DNA of 64,000 bases from CAVPCY01 sp963702525 (lineage in GTDB: Bacteria; Actinomycetota; Coriobacteriia; Anaerosomatales; PHET01): NCBI GenBank assembly GCA_963702525.1, contig CAVPCY010000017.1, positions 1-64,000 on the forward strand. Direction: 5' to 3'. The stretch's first letter is position 1. Each line of letters opens with the position of its first letter. Under the pieces are notes generated by a model, which searched no databases, was not told where the DNA came from, and worked only from the letters and a program-made list of their open reading frames with translations. Below, one piece after another: positions 8,240 through 17,675 of the stretch. A program made the position numbers and the translations under genes.

Positions 8240-8944
8240 ATGCCCAAGATCCTTGTCATCGACGACGAACCCAACATCCGCGAACTCGTGAGCGTGTACC
8301 TGACGGCCGCCGGGTTCGAGGTCGAAGGTGCCGAGAACGGCGCCGAGGGGCTCGACAGGTTTCGCTCGGCCGCGCCCGACCTCGTGGTGCTCGACCTGAT
8401 GCTTCCCGGCATGGACGGCCGAGCGGTGTGCCGGGCCATCCGCGAGGAGGGCACGACGCCCGTGATCATGCTCACCGCGCGTGACTCCGACGTGGACAAG
8501 GTGGCCTTGCTCGAGGCCGGCGCCGACGACTACGTGGTCAAGCCGTTCAGCCCGCCTGAGTTCGTTGCGCGGGTTCGAGCGGTGCTACGGCGAACAGCTG
8601 AAGCGTCGCAGGCCGCAGTACCCACGGACGCGGCGGCCGGTATCGTCCTTGGCGGGCTTGCGATCAGTCCCGCGGAGCGTTCGGTGGCAGTCGATGGTGT
8701 CGAGCTTGCGCTGACCGCGCGTGAGTTCGACCTACTCCTCGCCATGGCGCGCGTCCCGGGTGTCGTGCTCTCACGCGAGCAGCTCCTGGAGCACACGACC
8801 GGCGAAGCCGGGTTCGCCGATGCGCGCGGCGTGGACGTGCACGTCCGTCACCTGCGCGAGAAGCTGGGTGACGACGCTGCCGAGCCACGCTTCGTCGAGA
8901 CCGTTCGCGGCGTGGGTTACCGGGTTCGAAAGGACGCCGGGTGA
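8240..8944 (+). CDS. OmpR/PhoB-family response regulator
   Basis: 234 residues. The receiver domain has acidic DD at residues 8-9, phosphoacceptor Asp52 in LVVLDLMLPGMDG, the switch Thr in MLTARD and the conserved Lys in VKPF. The C-terminal winged helix (about residues 135-230) has LTAREFDLLLAMAR and VDVHVRHLREKLG. The stop overlaps the kinase start as GTGA. It probably controls the upstream exporter. Confidence 0.95.
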   Translation: MPKILVIDDEPNIRELVSVYLTAAGFEVEGAENGAEGLDRFRSAAPDLVVLDLMLPGMDGRAVCRAIREEGTTPVIMLTARDSDVDKVALLEAGADDYVVKPFSPPEFVARVRAVLRRTAEASQAAVPTDAAAGIVLGGLAISPAERSVAVDGVELALTAREFDLLLAMARVPGVVLSREQLLEHTTGEAGFADARGVDVHVRHLREKLGDDAAEPRFVETVRGVGYRVRKDAG

Positions 8945-10350
8945 GCCCTCAGCAGCCCGCAAGGCAACGCAGCATCGCCATGCGGATGCGGGTCGCGATC
9001 GCGGGGTCGGCCGCGCTGGTCCTGCTGGTCGCGTTCGGCGTGTTCTGGCTCGGGTGGTCGCAGTTCGTGGTGCGCCAGCGCACCGCCGAGATCTCGCGCC
9101 AGGTCGTCGCCCTCGCCGCCGCCGAGAAGACCTCACTTCTGACTGGTGCCCCGAAGAGCGTGCGCGACAGCCTCTTCCGGGTCGAGGCGGGCCTTCTCGG
9201 CGCGACACTGCTCGTGACCGACGATGCGGGCGAGGTCGAGCGGACCTCTGACGAGCGCGCCCGCGTGCAGGCGCTCGATCTCACTCGCCTGGGCGCGCCC
9301 GATGCTGGTGGGATCCGCTCGGCCACCGTCGCCGGTGCCGGCGGCAGTCCGCTGCTCCTGGTCGCCGCACCGGTGGGTGACGGCCGCCAACTCGTCGCCG
9401 TGCAGCGGCTTTCGGAGATCCGCGCCGCGCAGACCGGCGTGCTCGCGCTGGCGGGCGGTGTGTTGCTGCTCGCGCTTGTGGTCGCATGGTTCGTGGGTGG
9501 CTGGATCGCTCGGCGGCTCACCGCTCCGCTCGTACGTCTCGAGGCCGGCGCGGAGCGGATCGCGGCCGGCGAGTTCGGGGCGACCGTGCCCGAGGAGGGT
9601 GATGCCGAGACGGTCTCGCTCGCCCGCTCGTTCAACCGCATGTCCGAGCGCGTCGCACTTGCCTACGATGCGCAGCGCTCGTTCGTGGGCGACGTGAGTC
9701 ACGAGATCCGGACGCCGCTGACCTCGATCAGCGGTTTTGCCGGAGCACTGCTCGACGGGACGATCAGCGACGATGCCGCTCAGGAGCGGGCGCTCGGCGT
9801 GATCCGCGACGAGGCGCGCCGGATCCAGGACCTCTCGGACACGCTGCTCGCACTCGCGCAACTCGATGCAGGCGCCGTCGAGCTCGCGCGTGAGCCCATC
9901 GACATGCAGGCGCTCGCCGCCGCGCTGCAAAGCCGCTTCGAGACACCCGCCGCATCTCATCAAGTAGCACTCGAGGTCTCACTTGCCGACGAACGCGCGC
10001 CGCTTGTCAGCGACCCGGAGCGTCTGCTCCAAGCCGCCGCCACGCTGGTTTCTAACGCGCTTGCCTACGCGCCGAAGGGGGGCCGAGTCGCTGTCTCGTC
10101 GCGGTCGGCTGGCGGTCGCTGGCGACTTGCGGTGGACGACGACGGTCCCGGGATCCCCGCCGAGAAGCGCGAAGCGGTCTTCGAACGCTTCGCCCGACTG
10201 GACGAGTCGCGCGCGGCGTCGAGTGGGGGAGCGGGACTCGGTCTGGCGATCTGCGCGCGTCTGATCGAGCTCATGGGCGGCCGGATCAGTGTCGAGGACT
10301 CGCCGCTCGGCGGGGCACGCTTCGTGCTGGAACTCCCCTTGGAGGCTTAA
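8941..10350 (+). CDS. Membrane sensor histidine kinase
   Basis: 469 residues. Two membrane helices (about 19-42 and 161-184) flank an extracytoplasmic sensor. A HAMP linker, the H-box DVSHEIRTPLTSISGFAG with the phosphorylated His, and an HATPase_c domain follow, with an N-box near LVSNALAYAP, DDDGPGIP and GLGLAICARL. It is the partner of the preceding response regulator. Confidence 0.95.
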   Translation: MSPQQPARQRSIAMRMRVAIAGSAALVLLVAFGVFWLGWSQFVVRQRTAEISRQVVALAAAEKTSLLTGAPKSVRDSLFRVEAGLLGATLLVTDDAGEVERTSDERARVQALDLTRLGAPDAGGIRSATVAGAGGSPLLLVAAPVGDGRQLVAVQRLSEIRAAQTGVLALAGGVLLLALVVAWFVGGWIARRLTAPLVRLEAGAERIAAGEFGATVPEEGDAETVSLARSFNRMSERVALAYDAQRSFVGDVSHEIRTPLTSISGFAGALLDGTISDDAAQERALGVIRDEARRIQDLSDTLLALAQLDAGAVELAREPIDMQALAAALQSRFETPAASHQVALEVSLADERAPLVSDPERLLQAAATLVSNALAYAPKGGRVAVSSRSAGGRWRLAVDDDGPGIPAEKREAVFERFARLDESRAASSGGAGLGLAICARLIELMGGRISVEDSPLGGARFVLELPLEA

Positions 10351-10464
10351 CGCCAACTCAACATTCGGCCAATCGTGCCGCAACCGGTGCCGGAGATGCT
10401 GGTTGTGCGATGGACCCATCCGCCTCGGCTCGAGGCGTCAGCGAAAAGGCAGAAGGTACCGAGG

Positions 10465-11113
10465 ATGAGAGACACCACGAGAAAGCTCGTCACCGCTGCG
10501 GTCGCGGTCGTCATAGTGGCCGCGCTCGGCGCACCGGGTATCGCCGGGGCTCTTCCTGGCGCAGGTGGATCGGGCGAAGCGTCGGGTTCGGCGCAAGCCG
10601 GGATCAGCAGCCAGTCGACACCCAACCAGCGCGCTGCGGCCAGAGCGAAGCTGCGGGCGGAGAAGGCGAAGCGCGCGGCCGAGCGCAAGGCGCAGCAGGG
10701 CGGAGAACCTGCGCAAACGGATCGAGAACCGACTGCGGGCACGCAAGGCCCGCTTCGATGCCGCTAGCGCGAACATCACCAAGCGCATCGCCCGTGTCAG
10801 CGCCCTTGCCGACAAGGTCGATGCGGCGGGCGGCGATACAGCGGCCGCCCGCGCGAAACTCGATGAGGCTCGGGCGAGGCTCGCGAGCGCACTCGCGATC
10901 GAGGCACAGGTCACCGAGCAGCTCAACGCCGTGAACCAGGCCGCCGACAAGCGTGCCGCGTTTCAGGCGGCCAAGGCGTCAGGCCGTCAGGCCGTTGCCG
11001 AGTTGAAGGCCGCTCGGGTGGCGTTGAGAGAGGCCGCGCGTCTCCTGCGTGGCGAAGTGCACAGCATGCTCGAGGAGGCAGGTCGCGCGGATGACGCGAG
11101 CGCTCCGCAGTAG
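10465..11113 (+). CDS. Secreted coiled-coil protein (frameshifted)
   Basis: The ATG at 10465 follows AGAAGG. Residues 8-30 form a signal peptide (VVIVAALGAPGIAGA). A linker then leads into a strongly charged Ala/Lys/Arg/Glu helix. Near 10700 one extra G shifts the frame, and the helix resumes as ENLRKRIENRLRARK and continues to 11111. The heptad-like composition suggests an extended coiled coil outside the membrane. Function unknown. It precedes a lipoprotein gene that overlaps its end. Confidence 0.65.
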
Positions 11114-11468
11114 CATCGCAGCACTCGTGCTGGCCGCGGTGGTTCTTGGCGGGGTTTCGTGTCGCGCCTCGCAGGACCCCGCAGCTTCGCTTCCGCCCCG
11201 ACTGAAGGTGAGTGCGGAGGCGACTGTGTCCGCATCGGGCGGGACCACGGCCCCCGAGTCGGCTCTCGACCCGGCCGGCGACTCGGCTCTCGACCCGGCC
11301 GGCGACTCGGCAGCCAACTCAGTCCCGGACCCGGCCGCGGCGCCATCGCTCACCGCGTCCCAGGCCAAAGCGCTCGAAGCCGAGCTCAAGGCGATCGAGC
11401 GCGAACTCGATCAGCTCGACCTGCCCAGCGACAGCGACTTCTCCGGTATCGAAAGCGAGCTGCCCTGA
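11091..11468 (+). CDS. Putative lipoprotein with short tandem repeat
   Basis: 125 residues from ATG 11091, with GAGGAGG about 12 bases upstream, overlapping the previous gene by 23 nt. The N-terminal segment VLAAVVLGGVSC looks like a lipobox, though with Val/Ser before the Cys. The centre has a duplicated SALDPAGD unit, and the end has a short acidic helix. Unknown role; likely co-expressed with the coiled-coil protein. Confidence 0.6.
   Translation: MTRALRSSIAALVLAAVVLGGVSCRASQDPAASLPPRLKVSAEATVSASGGTTAPESALDPAGDSALDPAGDSAANSVPDPAAAPSLTASQAKALEAELKAIERELDQLDLPSDSDFSGIESELP
11259..11306 (+). repeat. Two tandem 24-nt units inside the lipoprotein gene
   Basis: Two identical 24-base copies (11259-11282 and 11283-11306) encode SALDPAGD twice, and a third partial match begins. 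The in-frame unit could vary in copy number by slippage. Confidence 0.85.
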
Positions 11469-11505
11469 CTCGTCAACCGCTCCCGGATCGCACCCGACGC
11501 GGGCG

Positions 11506-12222
11506 CTACTGATTCTCCGGTGGCAGGTATGTGTTCGAGATGTCCTGCGCAAGCTGTCCGTCGGTCACTTCCAGGATCCGATCGGTGCGCTGTGCGACAC
11601 CCCGGTCGTGGGTGACGATCATGAAAGCGGTGCCCGTCTCGGCGCTGATCTCCCTGAACAGGTCGTAGACGAGGTTGGTGTTCACGGTGTCGAGGTTGCC
11701 AGTGGGCTCGTCGGCTAAGAGCAGCGACGGCCGGTTCATCAGCGCGCGTGCGATGGCGACCCGCTGCTTCTGTCCGCCGGAGAGCTGATTGGCGTTCTTA
11801 TCGGCGTACCCCTCGAGACCGAGCAGCTCGAGCGTCTCGTCGACTCGCTCGCGGATCTCGGCCGGGGTCAGCTTCCCGCCGATGAAGGCGGGCATCGCCA
11901 CGTTCTCGAAAACCGAGAACTCCGGTAGCAGATAGTGGAACTGGAACACGAAGCCCACGAGCTCGTTTCGCAGCTTCGCGCGGCCCGGCCTGTCGAGTTC
12001 GGCGATGCTCTGACCGTTGAACCTGACGGTCCCGGCGGTCGGGGTGTCGAGCAGGCCGATGAGGTTGAGCAGGGTCGACTTGCCCGAGCCGGATTGCCCG
12101 ACGATGGAAGCGAACTCACCGCGAGCCAGCTCGAAGCTCACTCCACGCAGGGCATGTGTGGCTGCGACGCCCTCGCCGTAGACCTTGTCGAGCGACTCGA
12201 CGACCAAGAGGGTCTCAGCCAT
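11506..12222 (-). CDS. ABC transporter ATP-binding protein (LolD-like)
   Basis: 238 residues. Walker A GQSGSGKST is at 42-50, the signature is LSGGQKQRVAIARAL, Walker B is LLLADEPTGNLD and the H-loop lies in VTHDRG. The gene overlaps the permease by 8 nt. The family extracts lipoproteins or expels peptides with an FtsX-type partner. Confidence 0.93.
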   Translation of the reverse strand: MAETLLVVESLDKVYGEGVAATHALRGVSFELARGEFASIVGQSGSGKSTLLNLIGLLDTPTAGTVRFNGQSIAELDRPGRAKLRNELVGFVFQFHYLLPEFSVFENVAMPAFIGGKLTPAEIRERVDETLELLGLEGYADKNANQLSGGQKQRVAIARALMNRPSLLLADEPTGNLDTVNTNLVYDLFREISAETGTAFMIVTHDRGVAQRTDRILEVTDGQLAQDISNTYLPPENQ

Positions 12223-13354
12223 TCTGGATCACCTCGATCGGGTCGAGCTTGCTCGTTCGCCTTGTTGGGATGATCGAGCTTGCCAGGGCCACGCCCATGC
12301 CGATCGCGGCCGAGCCGAGCACGAACGCCGGCTGCGGCTGTATCGAGAAGGATGCACCCGAGAACGAGAAGCCGAACAGCAGGAAGTAGGCAAGTGCGAC
12401 GCCCGAGAGCGACCCGGTGCCTCCCAGGATCAGAGCCTGCAGCAAGAAGATGCGGCCGGAGCGAGAGTCGGACAGTCCCATAGCCTTGAGGATGCCTATC
12501 TGGCGGGTCTTCTGAACTGCTGCGATAGCGAGTGTCGACGCGATTCCCAAAGCGATCGCGACCAGCACGAACGTCTGGATGATATAGCTCGAAGAACCCT
12601 GGCTTTGCAGAGCGACGAGCAGGTCCGCGTTCTGAGCCTGCCATTCGGCCACGTCCACGCCGGGCAGTTTGGGCCGCATCGAGGCGGCGACCTCTGCCGA
12701 GGCGAACGGCTCCTCGAGCTGCATCTGCACCGCGCTGTATTCGCTGCTCGACCAGCCGAGAACGTTCGCGGGGACGCTGCTGTTCACGAACGCCTGCCGC
12801 TCGTTGAACGCCGCCGAGCCGAGGTCGAAGATGCCTGAGACGGTGAGCGGCACTCGACCGCCGCCCTGGATCGCGAGTTGGATCGAGTCGCCGGGTGCGA
12901 TGCCGAACTTCTTCGCGAAGTCGGTTCCGATCATGATCTCGTCGGAGCGCAGGGAGGCCTCGCCGTCGGTCGTGCGTTCCGTGATCTTGTAGATGCCCTC
13001 CAGCTCGGCGAGGTTGCCCCCGATCAGGTTGAGGGGCGCCGAGTCGCTGCCTTCGGTGTAGAGCGAGGTGGCGACACGGACGGGAACCACGGTGTTGCGA
13101 ATGATCTGCGGCTCGGCGGCGATGACCTCTTTCATGCGGTCCGAGTAGACCACGGGGTCGCCGTCCTCGATCGCCGAGATGGTGATCTGCGGTGCCGAGC
13201 CGATCGTCTGGTCGACAAGAGATGCCTGCAGGCTTGTGATGAGCGAGCCTACGAAGATCTGTACGGCGATGCCCACCGCGATGCCGCCTATGATCAGGCC
13301 CGACTGCACGGGGGAGGAGCGCAGGAAGCGCCACGCGATCCGTAGCGACAGCAT
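12215..13354 (-). CDS. ABC transporter permease, FtsX/LolC type
   Basis: 379 residues. An N-terminal helix is followed by a MacB-PCD-like outer domain (about 50-250) and three C-terminal helices with QKTRQIGILKAMGLSD, the usual FtsX signature. Its ATG shares one base with the upstream stop (TGATG). It is co-transcribed with the B12-binding protein and the ATPase. Confidence 0.9.
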   Translation of the reverse strand: MLSLRIAWRFLRSSPVQSGLIIGGIAVGIAVQIFVGSLITSLQASLVDQTIGSAPQITISAIEDGDPVVYSDRMKEVIAAEPQIIRNTVVPVRVATSLYTEGSDSAPLNLIGGNLAELEGIYKITERTTDGEASLRSDEIMIGTDFAKKFGIAPGDSIQLAIQGGGRVPLTVSGIFDLGSAAFNERQAFVNSSVPANVLGWSSSEYSAVQMQLEEPFASAEVAASMRPKLPGVDVAEWQAQNADLLVALQSQGSSSYIIQTFVLVAIALGIASTLAIAAVQKTRQIGILKAMGLSDSRSGRIFLLQALILGGTGSLSGVALAYFLLFGFSFSGASFSIQPQPAFVLGSAAIGMGVALASSIIPTRRTSKLDPIEVIQNG

Positions 13355-14022
13355 CAGGCCTCACCCTCGCCCGACGGCGTTGCGAACTCGGATGCCCCGA
13401 GTGCTAGGTCGGCTTCGCTGAGCAGCTCATCGGCGGGCCAGCCGTGATCCTGCGCGAACGCGGGCCCGCCCACGCCGATGCGCACTCCCGGGAGCTGTCG
13501 CTTGATGCCGTCGACGACCTCGCGCAGCAGCAGCCGGTTGTAGTGGGTCGCCGCTGAGAGAGCGACGAGGTCGGCCTTGAAGGTCCGGGCTGCCGAGACG
13601 ATCTCGTCCACGGGGGTGTCCGCCCCGAGGAAGTAGGCGTCCCAACCGTGCAGCTGCATGCGGTCGGTGAGCATGCGCAGGCCCAGATCGTGGTACTCGC
13701 CCGGTGGGCACGCCAGCACTGCGACCTTGCCGAGGCGGGGCCCGGCGGCGGCCTTCTCGCGCACGTCGAGGAAGAGCGACTCGATGATGGTGCGCACCAT
13801 CGCGGTTGCGAAGTGCTCTTCCCATACCATCGTGGTGCCCTGCTGCCACGTTGCGCCGGTGTCGGCGAGCAGCGGGCTCAGCACGTGAGTGTAGAGGGTG
13901 TCAGGATCGACCGCGCCACTTCGAACTGCCTCGACGGCCGCACGGACGCCGCCTTCGCGGTCGCGTGCGACGAGCCTGTCGTCAAGGACGGACCGCAACT
14001 GCGCTGCGGCATCGGCACTCAT
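13354..14022 (-). CDS. Stand-alone cobalamin-binding protein (MtbC1/CarH-like)
   Basis: 222 residues from the ATG at 14020-14022, preceded by GGGAGCG. The helical cap domain (residues 15-100, with WEEHFATAMV) and the Rossmann B12-binding domain match methyltransferase corrinoid domains and the light-sensing CarH/LitR domain. The cobalt-ligand motif reads EYHDLG, so Glu replaces the usual Asp of DxHxxG, as in CarH-like proteins. No HTH or catalytic partner is fused. Leading an ABC export operon, it may be a sensor rather than an enzyme part. Confidence 0.82.
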   Translation of the reverse strand: MSADAAAQLRSVLDDRLVARDREGGVRAAVEAVRSGAVDPDTLYTHVLSPLLADTGATWQQGTTMVWEEHFATAMVRTIIESLFLDVREKAAAGPRLGKVAVLACPPGEYHDLGLRMLTDRMQLHGWDAYFLGADTPVDEIVSAARTFKADLVALSAATHYNRLLLREVVDGIKRQLPGVRIGVGGPAFAQDHGWPADELLSEADLALGASEFATPSGEGEA

Positions 14023-14198
14023 GGCGCTCCCTTCAGCGTGTCCGAGGAAGTAGGTACCCGAAGGCGAGGTGCGACCGCTCCAGGCTGCGTGCATCTACCC
14101 CCCGTCAGGTTATCGCAAGTCGCACGTTGGGGTGTGGACAGCGGCGCGCTTCGTCGGTAGAATCGCGTCTGCTGTCTGCTCTTGCGGACGCCACCCAT

Positions 14199-14275
14199 GG
14201 GGGTGTAGCTCAGCTGGTTAGAGCGCTGGCCTGTCAAGCCAGAGGTCGCGGGTTCGAGCCCCGTCACTCCCGCCA
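14199..14275 (+). tRNA. tRNA-Asp (GUC)
   Basis: The acceptor GGGGGTG pairs with CACTCCC (one G-T pair), followed by discriminator G and an encoded CCA. The anticodon stem CTGGC/GCCAG holds loop CTGTCAA with anticodon GTC. T loop TTCGAGC. Confidence 0.96.
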
Positions 14276-14285
14276 TAGCGATGCG

Positions 14286-14319
14286 AGGGGTCAGAGGTGT
14301 TCTTGCCTCTGACCTCTTT
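14286..14319 (+). terminator. Intrinsic terminator after tRNA-Asp
   Basis: GGTCAGAGG (14289-14297) pairs with CCTCTGACC (14306-14314), extended by flanking AG/CT, followed by TCTTTG. Confidence 0.85.
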
Positions 14320-14453
14320 GATACGGGCCCGGCGTCATGAGCGTCGCCTTGCGACCCGCGTGTCGTCGGGAGGCCTCAGCGCGATATACTCTGAGTCCTG
14401 TCTGCTGGGTTGTTCGAGCAGGATCGTCCGACGGCACGAGACCAGGAGGCCCG

Positions 14454-14891
14454 GTGCCAGCACGCGAGGGTGACACGGTCAGTGTCTTCTACACGCTGAC
14501 ACTGGAGGACGGGACGGTCTACGAGTCCAACAGGGACCGCGCACCGCTGCTGCTCACCTTGGGTGCAGGGGAGGCGCTGCCCGGCTTCGAGTCCGCGATC
14601 ATCGGGCTCGAGCCCGGCATGAGCGCAACGGCGCGCCTCAGCGCCGCCGAAGCGTACGGCGATCGGATCGATGAAGGGGTCGACGTGATCCCCATCGACC
14701 TGTTCGGCGAGGCCGAGCCCGAGATCGGCGCCGTGGTCACGGTCATCGCCGATGACGGCTCCCGGGTCGCGTGTCGGGTGACATCGGTCAGCGACGACCT
14801 GATGACGGTCACGGTCGACTTCAACCACCCGTTGGCAGGGAAGGCGCTTATCTTCGACATAGAGCTTGTCGAGATCTTTGCGGACGAGTAG
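14454..14891 (+). CDS. FKBP-type peptidyl-prolyl cis-trans isomerase (SlyD-like)
   Basis: 145 residues from GTG 14454, which follows AGGAGG. Beginning with GDTVSVFYTLTLEDGTVYES and LGAGEALPGFESAIIGLEPG, it has the FKBP half-domain. An insert-in-flap region and NHPLAGKALIFDIEL close the fold, as in SlyD. It lacks the metal-binding histidine tail of E. coli SlyD. A folding helper or chaperone, just upstream of a cytochrome gene set. Confidence 0.9.
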   Translation: MPAREGDTVSVFYTLTLEDGTVYESNRDRAPLLLTLGAGEALPGFESAIIGLEPGMSATARLSAAEAYGDRIDEGVDVIPIDLFGEAEPEIGAVVTVIADDGSRVACRVTSVSDDLMTVTVDFNHPLAGKALIFDIELVEIFADE

Positions 14892-15033
14892 CCCGTACGA
14901 ACCGGCCGCGTGCTCACGAGGTACGTAGTCGGTTATGCTCTCCGGGCATTCATGACGGAGCCGCATTCTCGCGACAGACTCCGCGTATGAGCCCGATCCT
15001 CGTTCCCGGCAGAGGGGGAGACAAGGGCATCTG

Positions 15034-16633
15034 GTGAGGTCGCTGAGCGGTCCAAATAGGGCAGCACTCTGGGGTGGGCTGGTCGCAGCCCTTCTACTCG
15101 GCGCGGCCTTCATGCTCACCGGGGCTACCGCTGCCACTACTGCGAAGACGTCGAGCGTCGATCTAGCAGCGCCGCCGAGCCGAGCGACGTGCGTACCGTG
15201 TCACGCCAGTCTGGCGGAGGTCGACGTTGATGGCCTGTACTTCTCTCACGGCAGTCATCTGCTCGTACGATGCGAGGCCTGTCATGCGCGGTCACCGCAT
15301 CGCGACGGCGAGACAGAGCGGGTCCCGATGGAGGCCTGCTTCGCTTGCCACGGCATGCAACATGGCCCACAGGGAGAGCTGGCCGGGGGAGAGTGCAGCG
15401 ACTGCCATACGCCCACCCATCAACTCAGGCCGGCGACTCACACGAAGAAGTGGGCCTCGAAGCCCCATGCTGACGCGGCCAACGGTGATGTCAACGCCTG
15501 CATGATGTGCCACGTGGCGAGTGAGGACTGCGACGAGTGCCACCGGGAGAAGGAAGTCGACGTAACGGCGATGCCGAACGTCTATCATCCGGTCGTGCAC
15601 CCGCAGCCAAGCGGACCCTCTTTCGAGATAGACCTCGATGCACCCGTCTCGATGTCACAGTGCCAGTACTGCCACCCGGACCTCGATGCGTTTCCTTCCG
15701 ACCGCCTGACGTTCGTCCATGCGCCGCACATCGGACGGAACTACCGCTGCGAAGCGTGCCATCCCGAGTTCGCGCACAGCCAGACCGGGACCCAGATACC
15801 GGACATGCTCTCGTGCTATCGCTGTCACGACGCCTATCACAGTGCCGGCGGCCTGATCGCCGAGGGCGAGGACTGCGTGCTGTGCCACCCCAAGTCCTTC
15901 GACCTCGAACCGACCGACCACACCAAGAAGTTCGTGCGCGGGGGTCACAAGAAGAACTACCGCTCAAGCCCGGAGTCTTGCTCCATGTGTCACGAATCCA
16001 AGTCGTGCGTCGAGTGTCATTCGGGTGAGTCCAAGTCGCCGGGAGCGCCACAGCAGGCCGTCATACCTGCGAGCCACAAGAAGCCGGCGTGGCGCCAGGA
16101 ACACGGTGGGCTCTACCTTCAACAAGGAAGTGACTGCGGGATCTGCCACGACGGACCGTCCTGCCAGGTGTGCCACAAGACCGTCGTTCCACACCCGTCC
16201 GGGTTGGGCAGAGAAGCACGGATTGGCAGACGGAGTCACGAACGATGACTGCAACGTATGCCACACGGAGCGCAGCGAGTGCCAGCAGTGTCATCATGCG
16301 GGCGTCAAGTCAGCGGAGCTGCTGGCGAAGAACTGCGTGAAGTGCCATCCGGAGATGAGGATCAAGCCGCCGACCAGCATCAAAGTGACGGGCCTTGCCG
16401 AGCACGCCGTCCACTTCGACGTGGCAAAGAAGAAGGGCCAGCCGTACGTGTGCGATGATTGCCATATCAGCGTGGGGCGTGTCGGCATCAGGATCACCAC
16501 GGGGCCGACCGGTCCGCACGACATGCGCATCTGCTACGACTGTCACGGCAGTCTCGACATCAACAACGTGATGATCGCTCCGTGGCCAGGGTCGGAGCTG
16601 TGTCGCCGCTGCCACACCGATCTCAGACTATGA
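15034..16633 (+). CDS. Exported 20-haem cytochrome c (frameshifted)
   Basis: An N-terminal hydrophobic segment (residues 11-35) exports the protein. Fourteen CxxCH sites are read in the first frame. Near 16200 the frame changes, and six more follow to the stop at 16633, giving 20 haem c sites in about 530 residues. Between them lie paired histidines (HAPHIG, PATHTKKW, PTDHTKKF) that would be distal ligands. It is likely an extracytoplasmic electron conduit in respiration or extracellular electron transfer. The start is a GTG with a rather distant GGGGGAG. TPR and NHL genes follow. Confidence 0.9.
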
Positions 16634-16648
16634 CGGAGGTGTTACGAG

Positions 16649-17647
16649 TTGAGGTTCAGTTTCTCCGTCCGCGGGCTTGATCTCGCGATCAGGGTCGTTC
16701 TGGTCGTGGTGATTGCCGCGCTGGTCTATCTCGGCTACACGGTCTGGTCTACCGAACGCTCGAAGCGAGAGAACACCGTGGCAGGTCGAGCAATCGAGAA
16801 CCTGATCCAGGTGGTCAAGGAGAAGCCGTCGGATCCGGGTGCCCGAGTCCTGCTCGCCCAGGCGTTCGCCGCGGCCGGTCGGCTCGACGAGTCGGCCGAG
16901 CAGTTCAAGGCCGTGTTGGACCTTGACGAGAAGAACGCTTCCGCACTCGAGGGGCTAGGCCTCATCGCGATGCGCCGCGAAGAGTGGAAGACCGCACAGG
17001 GCTACTGGCAGCGTGCGATCGACAACCTCAGCGAGGGCAAGTTCGCCGCCCAGGACCAGCGGCTGGAGCGCGCCTACTACTACCTCGGCCTCACGCTTAT
17101 CGAGCTGCAGCAGTACGAAGACGCCGTCCTCAATCTCAAGGAAGCACTCCGTATGCGCCGGGACGCAGCGGACACGCACTACGCTCTCTCGGTTGCCTAC
17201 CGCGAGCTCGGATCGGAGTCCAAGCAGCGCCAGGAACTCGAGACCGCCCTCGCGTTCATTCCCACGATACCCGAGGCCAACTACGACCTGGGGCTGCTGC
17301 TGCTTAAGGACGGGGACAGAGCCGGCGCCGCCGAGCTCTTCCGACGCTCAGTCGACAATGCCCCCCCTGGTCGTGCGGAGCCACAGGAGGAGCTGGCGAA
17401 GTTCGGGCAGGCGGAGGACCGCCTGACCAAAGCGCTTGCGATGAGGAAGTCCGATGCTGCGGGCGCTTTGGTTGAGTCGCGTATCGCCATTGCCATCGAT
17501 CCAAAGAACGTCGAGGCTGCAAGGCTCGTCGCGTCTTTGCTGGAGGAGCTTGGGGAGCGCAAGGAGGCGCTGGCGGCCTACGAGCGCGTCTTGACGCTGG
17601 TTCCGGATGATCCTGAGGCCACCGCCGCGGTCAAGCGCCTCGAGTAG
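16649..17647 (+). CDS. Membrane-anchored TPR protein
   Basis: 332 residues from TTG 16649, with GGAGG nine bases upstream. There is one membrane helix (residues 10-31), then a series of tetratricopeptide repeats (for example GARVLLAQAFAAAGRLDESAEQF, ASALEGLGLIAMRREEW and YYYLGLTLIELQQYEDAV) to the end. Such proteins scaffold assembly. Between a multihaem cytochrome and an NHL protein, it probably supports cytochrome maturation or complex building. Confidence 0.88.
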   Translation: MRFSFSVRGLDLAIRVVLVVVIAALVYLGYTVWSTERSKRENTVAGRAIENLIQVVKEKPSDPGARVLLAQAFAAAGRLDESAEQFKAVLDLDEKNASALEGLGLIAMRREEWKTAQGYWQRAIDNLSEGKFAAQDQRLERAYYYLGLTLIELQQYEDAVLNLKEALRMRRDAADTHYALSVAYRELGSESKQRQELETALAFIPTIPEANYDLGLLLLKDGDRAGAAELFRRSVDNAPPGRAEPQEELAKFGQAEDRLTKALAMRKSDAAGALVESRIAIAIDPKNVEAARLVASLLEELGERKEALAAYERVLTLVPDDPEATAAVKRLE

Positions 17648-17675
17648 CTCTCGGCGAGAAGGACGGAGTGCGAAC

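Noticed and set aside
11259..11306. CRISPR-like repeat
   Set aside because: Only two adjacent in-frame copies with no spacers; a protein repeat.
12138..13364. Second long minus-strand frame over the FtsX permease
   Set aside because: Arg/Pro/His-rich shadow of the real permease frame, which has proper membrane helices and family motifs.
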